64,000 nt of DNA from positions 62,001 through 126,000 of the forward strand of contig JBPOIJ010000047.1 of assembly GCA_052034585.1 (NCBI GenBank), in the 5' to 3' direction. This document shows positions 53,475-62,780 of the stretch, piece after piece. The DNA comes from Xiheimicrobium sp052034585. GTDB lineage: Bacteria; Myxococcota; Myxococcia; Myxococcales; Myxococcaceae. Each line of letters starts with the position of its first letter. Position 1 is the stretch's first letter. The translations under genes and the position numbers were made by a program. The notes under the pieces are model-generated. The model searched no databases. It saw only the letters and a list, made by a program, of their open reading frames with translations, and had not been told where the DNA came from.

Positions 53475-54539
53475 TCAGCTCTTCTTCGACTCGAGCGCGG
53501 CGACGATGCTCGCGATGCCCTCGGCCACCTTCGCCCACGAGTCGAAGGCGCGCGTGTACGGCAGGTGCACCTCGCTCGGTCCTGGTGGCGCGACGACGTG
53601 GAACGGCCTGAGCGCGTGCCCGCCGATGAGGCTGCGCTGCTGCCCGAGTTGCTCGAGGTACTGGTGAGGGTCGCGAGCGACGAAGCCGATGAGCGCGAAG
53701 AGCACCGCGTTGAGTCGATCGGGAGTGCCGGCGCGGCTCGGCTCGTCGAGCAACCGCTCGATCCACGGCAGGAGGCACCGCTCGCGCTCGGGATCGCGGG
53801 CGAGCGCCGTCCAGATCGAGAGGTAGCCCATGCGAACCTGGGTGCGGGCGACGTCGACGTGCTCGGCCCACAGCCGGCTGCGCATCAGCGCGTGCTCCTC
53901 GGCGTCGGCGGCGAAGGGGGCGCCATGGTTCGTCCAGAAGGTGTGGGTCTCTTCGAACGTCCACCCCGGCGTGCGCGCGGCCAGCAGGACGTGGGTGAAG
54001 TGCTCGGCGACGGCCTCGAGCTCCTCGGGGCTGCCCCACATGCGCAGCGACTGGCGCACGTGGAGGAGCCGGGCGAGCACGTCACGCTCGAGCCGGCCGA
54101 GCGCGTCGCCCGAGTTGGCCTTCACCTCGACGACGAAGGCCGCATCGAGCTGGGCGCGATCGACGAGCCCGCGAAAGAGCTCGACGAGCCCCAGGGAGGT
54201 GGTGCCCATCACCATGCTCGTCACCGCGTCGATCACCAGGCAGGCGCGGCCCGAGGAGACGACCGCCGGGTTCACGCTGCCGTCCTCCGACACGCTCTTC
54301 CACTGCCAGTCACCGGTGCGGGTCAGCTGCTCTCCCAGCGCGAAGGCGAGCGAGCTCACCTGCCTCGCCTGTGCCGACGCATCGCCGTTCTGCTTGAGGA
54401 AGAGGAGCACTCGATCGAGCGCGCGCACGATGCCGAGCGGTTCGGTGAGCGCCTCGTCGGTGAGCCATTGCTGCAGCGCCCGGCCGACCGTCTGGCGAAT
54501 CTCGTCGAGGTGGCGATCGCTGAGGGGAACGGCCTGCAC
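53475..54539 (-). CDS. Unknown 354-aa helical protein
   Basis: The protein has 354 aa from GTG 54539, with TAGAGT ending 9 nt upstream (54549-54554 on the minus strand). It is mostly helical and without signal peptide or membrane span. Features are VFVEVKANSGDALGR-like charged middle, a Trp-rich patch (WGSPEELEAVAEHFTHVLLA, TFWTNHG) and a C-terminal helix (AFDSWAKVAEGIASIVAALE). No known motif. It is followed on the same strand by nothing close; the upstream neighbour is at 54586. Confidence 0.7.
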   Translation of the reverse strand: MQAVPLSDRHLDEIRQTVGRALQQWLTDEALTEPLGIVRALDRVLLFLKQNGDASAQARQVSSLAFALGEQLTRTGDWQWKSVSEDGSVNPAVVSSGRACLVIDAVTSMVMGTTSLGLVELFRGLVDRAQLDAAFVVEVKANSGDALGRLERDVLARLLHVRQSLRMWGSPEELEAVAEHFTHVLLAARTPGWTFEETHTFWTNHGAPFAADAEEHALMRSRLWAEHVDVARTQVRMGYLSIWTALARDPERERCLLPWIERLLDEPSRAGTPDRLNAVLFALIGFVARDPHQYLEQLGQQRSLIGGHALRPFHVVAPPGPSEVHLPYTRAFDSWAKVAEGIASIVAALESKKS

Positions 54540-54585
54540 GGTCGAACGACTCTAGACGCCAATCGGGTTCGCGTTCGAGCTGGCT

Positions 54586-55425
54586 TCAGCCCCAGAAGCG
54601 CCAGACGAGCCCCGCGAGCGCGAGCGCGGCGACGACGAGGCCGACGATGAGCTTGGGCGAGGTCGCCGGTGGCGTCGCTGCTGGCGCCGGTTGGCCGGGG
54701 CTGGGTTCGTGAGCGGTCGTGCCCCGACGGCTGAGCACCTGCGTTCCACGACAGAGCGCGCAGCGCGTGGTGAGCGCCTCGAAGACGGCGTCGGCTGGTG
54801 CCGTCGGAAAGTGTCGAGCGATGAGGGTCTTCACCGGCTCGACGACGAGATCGAAGCCACAGCTCTCGCACTTCGCCGACCAGCCGCGGAGGTTCTCCTG
54901 CACGACCGCAGACAGCCAGATCGGCATCGGCGAACCCGGGGCCGGTCGCACCAGGACGGACTCGCCCGCCGCCACCCGTGGATCGGAGTGCGCCGTGTTG
55001 AGGAGCGTTCCCCGGTAGGCGTCGAGGCCTGGCTCGGCGCTCGTGAGCCGAACCCACATCTGCTCGACCTGCCCCGTCGACGGGAAGTGGAAGGCCGCCT
55101 GGAGATCGTCGGGGAACTCCGGATGAAAGGCGCCACGAAGTCGCGCGTCCGCCGTCCAGGGGGTGTCGCGCGCGTAGAACGAGAGCCACTGCGGCTCGTC
55201 GGGAAGGGCGAGGCGGCGGACTTCTTCGGGCGAGAGTGGCGTCAGCGGAAACACGGGCGCCAGCCGCACCGTCACGGCTGGCTGGCTCACCGCTGCTTGG
55301 GCTTCTTCAATGGTGGGCTCCGCTCCTGCGAGGAACGCCCCCTTCGCCGACGGACCTGCCTGCGGGTCGACGTACCGAAAGACGAGGGCTCGCTTGTCCT
55401 GCAGGGTGACGAGGTTCCAGCTCAT
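54586..55425 (-). CDS. C-terminally anchored protein with one CxxC pair, unknown
   Basis: The protein has 279 aa from ATG 55425. An AGGAG ribosome site overlaps the stop codon of the S9 peptidase gene, so translation is probably coupled. The body is alpha/beta (VTVRLAPVFPLTPLSPEEVR, EQMWVRLTSAEPGLDAYRG), loosely like the DUF2314 fold. Then come CESCGFD and CALCRGT, which could bind zinc, and a Pro/Ala linker and C-terminal membrane helix (LIVGLVVAALALAGLVWRFW). Tail-anchored topology suggests a cytoplasmic body. Confidence 0.72.
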   Translation of the reverse strand: MSWNLVTLQDKRALVFRYVDPQAGPSAKGAFLAGAEPTIEEAQAAVSQPAVTVRLAPVFPLTPLSPEEVRRLALPDEPQWLSFYARDTPWTADARLRGAFHPEFPDDLQAAFHFPSTGQVEQMWVRLTSAEPGLDAYRGTLLNTAHSDPRVAAGESVLVRPAPGSPMPIWLSAVVQENLRGWSAKCESCGFDLVVEPVKTLIARHFPTAPADAVFEALTTRCALCRGTQVLSRRGTTAHEPSPGQPAPAATPPATSPKLIVGLVVAALALAGLVWRFWG

Positions 55426-55434
55426 GGGTGGCTC

Positions 55435-57345
55435 CTACTTCTCGACTCGGGTCCCGAGGCAGGTCGAGAACAGCCGTTCGCTGCGCGCGGCGAAGTCGAG
55501 CCGGTTCTCGAGTCGAGAGAGCCCGTGTCCCTCGTCTCCATAGAGCGCGTAGCTCACGTTGCCGCGCGCCTGGAGCGCATTGACGATCTGCTCCGACTCC
55601 GCCGGCTTCACCCGCGGGTCGTGCTGGCCCTGGCCGATGAGGAGCGGCGCCGTGATGCGATCGACCGAGAACACCGGTGACGCCGCGGTGAGCAGGTCCT
55701 TGTCCTTCGGATCGTTCGGGTTGCCGACACGCTTGAAGAAGAGCGCTTCCTGCGCCTTCCACCATGGAGGCACCGCCGCGAGCAGGGTGAAGAGGTTCGC
55801 TGGCCCGACGAGATCGACTCCACAGCGATAGAGTTCAGGCGTCTTCGAGAGCCCGACGAGCGTCGCGTACCCACCGTAGCTGGTGCCCATGATGGCGACG
55901 CGTGACGAGTCCGCGACCCCTTCCTTCACCGCCCAGGCCACCGCATCGGAGAGATCGTCTTGCATCGCGAGGCCCCACTGCCGGTTGCCCGCGTTGAGGA
56001 AGCGCTTCCCGTAGCCCGTCGAGCCTCGGTAGTTCACCTGCAGCACCGCCGCGCCCCGGTTGGCGAAGAGCTGCGCCTGCGGGTGAAAGCCGAGCCGATC
56101 CTTCATCCACGGGCCGCCGTGCACGAGCAGCACCATCGGCAGCCGAGTGCCGGGCGTCACACCGACTGGCAGGGTGAGGAAGCCCTGGAGGATGAGCCCG
56201 TCGCGCGTGGGAATGCTCACTGGCGTCACCGTCGCGAGCGGCGCCTGCTCGAGCTTCGAGAGCTGAGAGCCGATCGGCGTCAGCTGCTGCGCCTTTCGAT
56301 CCCAGAGGGCGAAGCTGACTGGCTGGGCCTCGGAAGAGAAGGCGAGCACCCACTTCTGATCGGCCTTGTCGGTCGACAGCAGCTCCCAGTCGCCTGCCTT
56401 CAGCGCCTTCAGCCGATCGAGCTCGACACCGTAGATCCAATCGAGCGAGGTCCACTCGCGCCGGCCGTTCACCTCGAAGGCGATCGCGCGAAGCGACGCG
56501 GCATAGTGATTCCAGGTCGCGTCGGTGACGTCGCTCTTCGCGTTCGTCGCGAGCAGCCGCTCGGTGCCCGACTTGATCGACTTCTCGAGGAGCCGGTCGG
56601 TGTCACTCGAGATGGTCGACGAGAGCAGCAGGCTCTTGCCGTCGAAGCTGAAGCCATAGGGGCGAATCGACTCCTCGAGGCTCGCGGTGATCAGCGCGCG
56701 CCAGGGCGACTTGACGGTGTCGCGCACCCGGAGCTCGGTGCTGCCGTTCGACAGCCCGGCCTTGGCGGCGCGCACCTTGAGCTCGACGTCGGCGTACCAC
56801 TGGGTCACGTCGCCCGGGTTCTGGGTGTCGAGCACCACCGCGCCGGTCTTCCAGTTGAGGCGCACCACGTCGGCGTTCTTGGCGTCGCGCTTGTTCGAGG
56901 TGACGAGGAGGATCTCGGGCACCTTGGGGCTCGTCTCGAGCAGCTCGTTGCGGCTGTCGGACCACGGCGTCAGATCGCGCGTCGTCTTCGTCGCGAGCTC
57001 GACGACGACCAGGTGGAAGCGCTCGTCGCCGTTCTCGTCGCGAGGAAAGAGGAGCGCGCTCGAGTCCTCGGTCCACCGAAACGTCCGCGGGCCCCGCTTC
57101 GGCTCTTCGGTGACGACGACTTCCTCGGCGCCGCTTCGAACGACCAGCTGCGGCACGTTCTTCGCGTCGGGCCTGATGAAGGCCAGCTTGGTGCCATCGG
57201 GTGAGACCTGCGGCATCGCCAGCTCGGGCTCTCCGAGGAGGAGCGCACGGGGGATCAGCGGTGTTCCGGCGTCGACGGCAGCGCTCGCCAGGAGCAGTCC
57301 ACACAGAGCGATCATCGGCGCAGAGCGTACCGGAGCCGTCTGCAT
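55435..57345 (-). CDS. S9 family (prolyl oligopeptidase-like) serine peptidase
   Basis: The protein has 636 aa from ATG 57345; ATG 57315 is an alternative that loses the N-terminal Arg. A signal peptide (MIALCGLLLASAAVDAG) leads to a beta-propeller (about 40-390) and an alpha/beta-hydrolase domain with the catalytic set GTSYGGYAT (Ser), QGQHDPRVKP (Asp) and DEGHGL (His). It cleaves short peptides, probably in the periplasm. The gene at 54586 follows with coupled translation. Confidence 0.93.
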   Translation of the reverse strand: MQTAPVRSAPMIALCGLLLASAAVDAGTPLIPRALLLGEPELAMPQVSPDGTKLAFIRPDAKNVPQLVVRSGAEEVVVTEEPKRGPRTFRWTEDSSALLFPRDENGDERFHLVVVELATKTTRDLTPWSDSRNELLETSPKVPEILLVTSNKRDAKNADVVRLNWKTGAVVLDTQNPGDVTQWYADVELKVRAAKAGLSNGSTELRVRDTVKSPWRALITASLEESIRPYGFSFDGKSLLLSSTISSDTDRLLEKSIKSGTERLLATNAKSDVTDATWNHYAASLRAIAFEVNGRREWTSLDWIYGVELDRLKALKAGDWELLSTDKADQKWVLAFSSEAQPVSFALWDRKAQQLTPIGSQLSKLEQAPLATVTPVSIPTRDGLILQGFLTLPVGVTPGTRLPMVLLVHGGPWMKDRLGFHPQAQLFANRGAAVLQVNYRGSTGYGKRFLNAGNRQWGLAMQDDLSDAVAWAVKEGVADSSRVAIMGTSYGGYATLVGLSKTPELYRCGVDLVGPANLFTLLAAVPPWWKAQEALFFKRVGNPNDPKDKDLLTAASPVFSVDRITAPLLIGQGQHDPRVKPAESEQIVNALQARGNVSYALYGDEGHGLSRLENRLDFAARSERLFSTCLGTRVEK

Positions 57346-57399
57346 CGGGAAGCCCGAACTCCGAGCTGGTGCGTCACCCCTCGCGCGAGGTCGAAGCGC

Positions 57400-58656
57400 T
57401 CAGGGCTTCTTGCAGCCGAAGCCTTCGTACGGCTCGAGGCCGGTCTTGATCGCGTCGTCGACGGCCATGCGATGCAGCCAGACCTCCGCGTCCATTCCGA
57501 CCGCGTTCGCCTGGAGCGGCAACCCGAACATGCTGCGGAGCGCGTTCGCTCCCGAGTTCGAAGCCTTCGCCTTGGCGTCGACCTCGGCCCGGCTGATCTC
57601 CTTGCGGCCCGCGTAGAGCGCGGCCCACTTCTCGTTCATCGGCACCTTGATCACCTTGGACACGTTGCCGGTGCTGTCGACGAGCTGATCGGCCTCGTCC
57701 TCGAGCTCACTCACCTTCACCTGGGTGTTGAACTCCCGGTAGTCGTACATGCGGTGACCGGTGAAGAGGTTGTTCTTCAAGCTGATGCCTTTGGCGACCT
57801 TGATGTTGTCGACGCCGCCGTAGTCACCGAAGGCGAAGACGTTGTTCGTCGCGGTGAGCTTCACCTCGGTGTCCATCTTGAGCGAGTTGCCGCCGTAGGT
57901 GGCGATGGCGTCGTGCTTCCAGTTGAAGAGCACGGTGTTGTGAGCGATCACGAACTCGGGGAGGCCGGACTTCGACTTCCACAGCGAGTAGGCCCAGATG
58001 CCCTCGCCGGTGTTGTTCACCACCAGGTTGTTCTCGATGCGCACCTTCGAGTCCTTGCCGCCCCAGACGCCCAGCGCGGCGCCAGTGGGAGCGGTGTTCA
58101 TCACCACGTTGTTCTTCACCACCGCCTGGCAGCCCTCGGTGAGCTTGAGCACGAGCCCGCCCGACTCCGGCGAGGCGTTCAGGTTCTTGTTGGCGTTCGC
58201 CTGGCGCGAGATGAGCGTCTCGGCCGCGTCCTTGTAGCCGTTGCGAGGGCCGTTATCGAAGATGAGGCCGTCGATGACGATGGGTTGGGCGCACTTGCCC
58301 GCGTCGATGGTGAGCCGCGCCTTGCCCGATTTTCCGTACTCGTTGGTGCCCGTGAGAATGGTGCGGTGCTTGCCCCAGGGGTCGCGCTCGGAGAAGTCGT
58401 CGCTCCAGCCGCCGATGATGCTCACGGTGACGCCCAGCTCGTCGGTGCCCGACTCGTCTCGGCCCAGGTAGGTGCCCTCGGCGATGTTCACCACGTCGCC
58501 GTCGACCAACTTCGCGGCGATGTTGCCCAGATCCTTCGCGGGCTTTTCCTTGGTCGCGTCCTTCCCCTTCCCGCGAGCGATGTTGACGAAGTACTCGGTG
58601 GCGGAGGCTGGCGTGGCGACGGCGAGCGAGATGACCGCGAGCAACGAAAAGCGCAT
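57400..58656 (-). CDS. Secreted parallel beta-helix protein
   Basis: The protein has 418 aa from ATG 58656, with GAGGGGAA as ribosome site. The signal peptide is MRFSLLAVISLAVATPASA. From residue 60 to 330 it has the rung pattern of right-handed parallel beta-helices (VVKNNVVMNTAPTGAALGVW, VRIENNLVVNNTGEGIWAYS, VIAHNTVLFNWKHDAIATYG) as in pectate lyase-like and other DUF1565-type proteins. Catalytic residues cannot be picked out. It is likely a periplasmic or surface polysaccharide-related protein. Confidence 0.88.
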   Translation of the reverse strand: MRFSLLAVISLAVATPASATEYFVNIARGKGKDATKEKPAKDLGNIAAKLVDGDVVNIAEGTYLGRDESGTDELGVTVSIIGGWSDDFSERDPWGKHRTILTGTNEYGKSGKARLTIDAGKCAQPIVIDGLIFDNGPRNGYKDAAETLISRQANANKNLNASPESGGLVLKLTEGCQAVVKNNVVMNTAPTGAALGVWGGKDSKVRIENNLVVNNTGEGIWAYSLWKSKSGLPEFVIAHNTVLFNWKHDAIATYGGNSLKMDTEVKLTATNNVFAFGDYGGVDNIKVAKGISLKNNLFTGHRMYDYREFNTQVKVSELEDEADQLVDSTGNVSKVIKVPMNEKWAALYAGRKEISRAEVDAKAKASNSGANALRSMFGLPLQANAVGMDAEVWLHRMAVDDAIKTGLEPYEGFGCKKP

Positions 58657-58699
58657 GGAGTTCCCCTCGATGGTGATGAGGAGAACGGTACACCGCGCC

Positions 58700-58915
58700 T
58701 CACGGCGCCGCGCGACAATGTTCTGACGCTGCCTTGCCTTGGGCCAACGGCTGGCAGTGCTTCTGGTGCTTGGGGAGCCGAGTCCCCGTCACCTTCGCCT
58801 CGAGTGGGTGGGCCGGTCGCATCACGATTGGCGCGTCGTCCATCATGCCGAGAACGGCCGCGTGGGCGCCGAGGCTGAGGCCGATGGCGGTTCCGAAAAT
58901 GATCAGCTGTCGCAT
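58700..58915 (-). CDS. Small secreted protein, unknown
   Basis: The protein has 71 aa from ATG 58915. MRQLIIFGTAIGLSLGAHA looks like a signal peptide, followed by a short charged mature part with two Cys and three His. No ribosome site is clear and the function is unknown. Coding is supported by GC3 bias and the signal peptide only. The 278-bp stretch between it and the next leftward gene (59194) holds no other supported frame. Confidence 0.45.
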   Translation of the reverse strand: MRQLIIFGTAIGLSLGAHAAVLGMMDDAPIVMRPAHPLEAKVTGTRLPKHQKHCQPLAQGKAASEHCRAAP

Positions 58916-59193
58916 GGTGAGCACTCGATTCTCCTCGGTTGGCCATCCCCTGCCGTACCGAGTGTGCTCGAACCAACGCCCTGGTCTCCCGGCCATTGCG
59001 GCGTTTTGCAAAGGTTTACATCTTCAACGTCTCGATCACGCCGTGGCTCGACGACGCAGGCCCTTCGTCGGACGCGAAGGCCGCGAATCCACGCAGCTTT
59101 CGCTTGAAGAGCCGTGCCTCCGCCACGCCTTCGACGCCGCCGACCTCGAAGCCGCCGCATGGCCTTCGAGCGCGCACCATGAAGCGAACGACG

Positions 59194-59400
59194 TCAGCGC
59201 TTGTTTCGCCCGACGAGCACGCCGGTGGTGACGGCCGTGGCGACTCCCACCGCAGGCACCATCAAGAGAAGGAGGTACTGGGCGAGCGGGTTCGTCGAGA
59301 AGAAGTGCTCCACGACCCACGACCCGATGCGCAGGGCGAAATAGCCGCCGGTGAGCCCGGAGAAGAGCGAGACCAGGAAGATCTTCAACGCTTCCGGCAT
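59194..59400 (-). CDS. Small two-helix membrane protein
   Basis: The protein has 68 aa from ATG 59400, with a good ribosome site (AAGGAG, 8 nt before). It has two membrane spans (MPEALKIFLVSLFSGLTGGY and LLLMVPAVGVATAVTTGVLV) and a basic C-terminus (GRNKR). Small proteins of this type often bind and modulate larger membrane proteins. No family recognised. It is divergent from the cytochrome-like gene at 59464. Confidence 0.72.
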   Translation of the reverse strand: MPEALKIFLVSLFSGLTGGYFALRIGSWVVEHFFSTNPLAQYLLLLMVPAVGVATAVTTGVLVGRNKR

Positions 59401-59463
59401 GGACAGGCTCCTTCGAAGACGACGGGGGACGCGGACCGCGGGTTTGCGCTACGAGGCTTGAAC

Positions 59464-59973
59464 ATGCGGCTGCTCTTCGTGATGTCGATCATCCTGCTGG
59501 GTTGTTCGAAGAAGGACAACACCGGACCCGTCGCGAACGTTCCCACCTCACCGACGCTCGACGACTGCACCTTCGAGACGAAGCTGGTGCCCGGCGTTCC
59601 TGGCAGTCCGGGCCACCTCATTCCGTCCGAGCGGAACCCCAACGGCGCGAGCGAGCTGGCGACCCACATGCGAGTGATGGTGGCCGATCTCCAAGACGCA
59701 CGGGCGAAGGTGCTCGAGAGCAAGCCGCTGACGCCGTTGCGGGCGAAGCACGCGAAGCTCCGGTGCGCGTGGCCGACCGACCCGAAGGATCGCAACGAGG
59801 CGTTCGACGGCCTGGCACAGAACTACCTGAGGGCCGTCGGCGCGCTCGATGACACGCCCAGCGACGTGCGTGCAGCGTACGGGAACGTGGTGAGGGCGTG
59901 CCGCACCTGTCACGAGGCGACCTGTGATGGACCGATCGCGGTGATCGACGGCTTGGCCCTCGAGGCCAAGTGA
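59464..59973 (+). CDS. Cytochrome-c-like lipoprotein (single CxxCH)
   Basis: The protein has 169 aa from ATG 59464. The signal MRLLFVMSIILLGC ends in a lipobox Cys. A helical bundle (ASELATHMRVMVADLQDARA, AFDGLAQNYLRAVGALDDTP) ends with CRTCHEATC near the C-terminus, as in class II cytochromes c (cytochrome c prime), where a C-terminal CxxCH binds heme. A heme of this type can bind gases or transfer electrons. The next gene, rluA-like, starts 11 bp after its stop. Confidence 0.8.
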   Translation: MRLLFVMSIILLGCSKKDNTGPVANVPTSPTLDDCTFETKLVPGVPGSPGHLIPSERNPNGASELATHMRVMVADLQDARAKVLESKPLTPLRAKHAKLRCAWPTDPKDRNEAFDGLAQNYLRAVGALDDTPSDVRAAYGNVVRACRTCHEATCDGPIAVIDGLALEAK

Positions 59974-59983
59974 GACGATCTGG

Positions 59984-60808
59984 ATGAAGCGGCGCACCTA
60001 CGAGGTCGAGGCCGCCGTGCCGCTGGGCCGCTCGCTCGAACACACCCTCGGCGAGCCTCGCGCCGTCGCCGAGCAACGCATTCACGCCGGCACCGTCTTC
60101 GTCGACGGCCGGCGGGTGAAGGACCCGCAGGTGCAGCTGAGCGCGGGGCAGAAGGTGAGCATCGTGCTCGAGGCAGGCGGGACCTCGACCGAGACGACCG
60201 TTCGCGCGGTTCCCCTCGTCGAGGTGCTCTTCGAAGACGCGGAGGTGCTGGTGGTGAACAAGCCGGCGGGCCTCGCCGCGCAGCCCACGCCCGATGGAGC
60301 GCCCAACCTCCTCGACTGGGCCTCGGCGCACCTGGGCCGCACCGCAGGGCTCGTTCACCGGCTCGACAAGGAGACCTCCGGCGTCACCCTCTTCGGCAAG
60401 ACGAAGGCAGCCACCAGCCGGCTCGCTGCCGCGTTTCGAGAGGGCCGGGCGAAGAAGGAGTACCTCGCGCGCACCGGCCCGGGGTTGCCCGAGCGAGGCG
60501 AGATCGCGACCCCGCTCCAGAAGGACCCGTCACGGCCGGGCAAGTGGCGCGCGCTCGAGAGCGGAAACGGAATCTCGGCGCTGACCCGCTTCGTACGGGA
60601 AGCGAGCGCCGAGGGCTGCCTGGTGAAGCTGTTTCCCGAGACCGGTCGAACGCACCAGCTCCGCGTGCACCTCGCCTCCATCGGGTTTCCCATCGTCGGC
60701 GATCGGCTCTACGGCGGGCCGCCAGGGCCACGCTGCCTGTTGCACGCACGTCGGCTCGAGCTCGACGGTCAGTCGTGGGAAGCGCCGGTCCCGTCCGATT
60801 TCGGTTGA
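59984..60808 (+). CDS. RluA-family pseudouridine synthase
   Basis: The protein has 274 aa. An S4 RNA-binding domain (AVAEQRIHAGTVFVDGRRVK, then QKVSIVL) precedes the catalytic domain with LVVNKPAGLAAQPT, the HRLDKETSG motif carrying the catalytic Asp, and the TGRTHQLRVHL strand. It isomerises uridine in rRNA or tRNA. Which of RluA/RluC/RluD it corresponds to cannot be told, and no symbol is given. It overlaps the convergent outer-membrane gene by 40 bp. Confidence 0.92.
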   Translation: MKRRTYEVEAAVPLGRSLEHTLGEPRAVAEQRIHAGTVFVDGRRVKDPQVQLSAGQKVSIVLEAGGTSTETTVRAVPLVEVLFEDAEVLVVNKPAGLAAQPTPDGAPNLLDWASAHLGRTAGLVHRLDKETSGVTLFGKTKAATSRLAAAFREGRAKKEYLARTGPGLPERGEIATPLQKDPSRPGKWRALESGNGISALTRFVREASAEGCLVKLFPETGRTHQLRVHLASIGFPIVGDRLYGGPPGPRCLLHARRLELDGQSWEAPVPSDFG

Positions 60809-61839
60809 ACGTCGAGCACGGGAGCCACCAGCGCCGAGGTCGCGATCGGCTCCGAGTGTTCGACCTCGACTCGCGGCGCCGGCTTGGGCACCGGCAGGAA
60901 GTCGCCCGTCATCTGGAAGCCAAGGCCGATGAGCGGGAGCGCCTGCGAGATGCCGTCGGCGTTGACCACCCTGCCGGTGCGGTTGGGGTTCTTGATCCAC
61001 CACTGAATGAGGAGGAACGCGGTGGGGTTGTTGAAGGCGGCGCCGTCGTCGATCTTGAACGTGTACGCGAGGAAGGGGCCGACGCGGTGCAAGTGGTTGA
61101 GGCCCGCCCCCGCCGTCGCGCCCGTGAGGTGCGTCGCGTCGTAGAAGGGCAACGTCATCGTGTAGCGCGCGCCTCCGACGAAGCGCTTGTTCGGCGTCTG
61201 GTAGAGCAGGTCGGTGTCGTTGGTGAAGTAGAAGCCGCGGTTCGGCGCCATCACGTCGTAGAACTGATCGTAGAAGACGGTGTCGCCCTCGCGCAGCCGC
61301 ATGTCGGGTCGCACGAGCCGCGCTCTCGCGCGAACGACGATGTCGGCCACCTTCACCTGGAAGTCGAGGCCCAACGTCAGCTCGGTGCCGTTCGCGAGAT
61401 AGGCGCCGGGTCCTCCCGGCCCACGGCTTCCCTGGTTCAGCCGCGCCAGCTCGGCGTCGGCGTAGTTCGAGGTCGCCTCGGGGAACGACTGGAAGAGGTT
61501 GAAGGTGCCGAAGTACTGCACGAACGTGTACGAGACCCAGAAGCCCAGCACCGTGAGCGGCTGAACTTCGGCATAGACGCCCGCGCGCACGAAGGCTGGG
61601 CTCGCGATGGGCGTGAGCCCGATGCCGACGAAGTTGTCTCGGAGCGCCAGCTCGTTGCTCTCGTAGAGCCGGAGCCGGTACATGAAGCGACCTTCGTAGA
61701 GCAGGCCGAGCGGGTTGTAGCGGAGCGCGAAGGTGTTCCGGTGGACGACCCGGTGGAGCGGCGGCGTCTGGTACTGCAGCGTCTGGGCGAACGTCGTGGT
61801 GGTGAGCAGGAGACACGTCACCGCTGCTGGTCGGAACAT
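60769..61839 (-). CDS. Outer-membrane beta-barrel protein
   Basis: The protein has 356 aa from ATG 61839, with a strong ribosome site (AAAGGAGG). The signal peptide is MFRPAAVTCLLLTTTTFA. The rest shows many alternating strands with aromatic residues (TFALRYNPLGLLYEGRFMYR, VLGFWVSYTFVQYFGTFNLF, VGPFLAYTFKIDDGAA) and a final Pro/Glu-rich tail. Ten to fourteen strands are likely. It may be a channel or an adhesin. Cargo unknown. It ends inside the convergent rluA-like gene. Confidence 0.8.
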   Translation of the reverse strand: MFRPAAVTCLLLTTTTFAQTLQYQTPPLHRVVHRNTFALRYNPLGLLYEGRFMYRLRLYESNELALRDNFVGIGLTPIASPAFVRAGVYAEVQPLTVLGFWVSYTFVQYFGTFNLFQSFPEATSNYADAELARLNQGSRGPGGPGAYLANGTELTLGLDFQVKVADIVVRARARLVRPDMRLREGDTVFYDQFYDVMAPNRGFYFTNDTDLLYQTPNKRFVGGARYTMTLPFYDATHLTGATAGAGLNHLHRVGPFLAYTFKIDDGAAFNNPTAFLLIQWWIKNPNRTGRVVNADGISQALPLIGLGFQMTGDFLPVPKPAPRVEVEHSEPIATSALVAPVLDVQPKSDGTGASHD

Positions 61840-61896
61840 CCCTTCCTCCTTTGAACCGCGGTACCTCGAGGCAACCTCTTTGTGGACCCTTCGTGG

Positions 61897-62739
61897 TCAG
61901 CGGCGTCGCTTCGACGGGCTTCGTCGCTTGCTCGGGGCCGGTCGCTTCTTCGGCTTGGCTGCGCTGCGCTTCTTCGAGGCCGGCGTCTTGGGACGAGCGG
62001 GCTTCCTGGCTGGCTTCCTGGCCGACGCCTTCGAGATCGGCTGCTTCGTCGTGGGCGGCTTGCGCTGCGGAGGCGCCTTCTTCGGCGCGGCAGTGAACTC
62101 GACCGACGCGCGCTGAAGCTGGCTGAGCTGCCCGCCTGGCCGAGCCGAGAGCGCGGCGCCGATCGCCTTGCGGTTCGCTGAGTTGGCGACGATCGCGTCG
62201 AGCTCTTGCCTGGTGAGCAGCGTCGCCACCACGAGCCGTGCTTCACCCGCCGGCAACCCGAAGGTGCTGGGCAGCCCGGTCGACGAGACGCCCAACACGA
62301 AGCCCACCCGGCCGTGTTCGTTCTGGAGCGCCTTGGGGAAGCCGTCACCGCTCACCTCCGTCGAGACGAAGCCCAGCTCGTCGAGCAGCGCGCGCACGTC
62401 GTTCGAGGCGAAGAGGTGCGACAGCTCGACCAGCGCCGAGAAGAACGGCGACGTCTTCACCTCGTCGAGCACCTCGGGCACCTCGATCATCACCTCGAGC
62501 CGCTGGCCCAGCGCCTCACCGTTCTCCCATGGGTCGGAGAGCCCCTCCGACACGAGGATCGTGCTCGTCGGCCGACGAATCGTGCGCCAGGCCGGTCGCG
62601 TCGGCCACGGCGGCCCACCCATGAAGATCGGGTTGATGATCGGCGCGAGCACGTCGGCTGAGGGTTCGCCGAGCGAGCTCCAGAACTTCGAGCGCGCGGC
62701 GGCTGCGGCTTCGACGGCGGCTTCCCAGGCTTGGCTCAT
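61897..62739 (-). CDS. SUFU-like protein with histone-H1-like Lys/Arg/Pro tail
   Basis: The protein has 280 aa from ATG 62739, with GAGGAG ribosome site. Residues 1-210 form an alpha/beta domain with segments (TSTILVSEGLSDPWENGEAL, RLEVMIEVPEVL, EARLVVATLLTRQELDAIV) that weakly resemble bacterial Suppressor-of-fused (SUFU) domains. The last ~65 residues are Lys/Arg/Pro/Ala-rich (KKAPPQRKPPTTKQPISKAS, then KPARKPARPKTPASKKR), like histone H1 tails, so nucleic-acid binding is likely. Such tails occur on several myxobacterial proteins. The SUFU link is tentative. Confidence 0.6.
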   Translation of the reverse strand: MSQAWEAAVEAAAAARSKFWSSLGEPSADVLAPIINPIFMGGPPWPTRPAWRTIRRPTSTILVSEGLSDPWENGEALGQRLEVMIEVPEVLDEVKTSPFFSALVELSHLFASNDVRALLDELGFVSTEVSGDGFPKALQNEHGRVGFVLGVSSTGLPSTFGLPAGEARLVVATLLTRQELDAIVANSANRKAIGAALSARPGGQLSQLQRASVEFTAAPKKAPPQRKPPTTKQPISKASARKPARKPARPKTPASKKRSAAKPKKRPAPSKRRSPSKRRR

Positions 62740-62780
62740 TCGGTTCTCCTCGTGGGGGGCCGCCACTCCAGCCGCGAACC

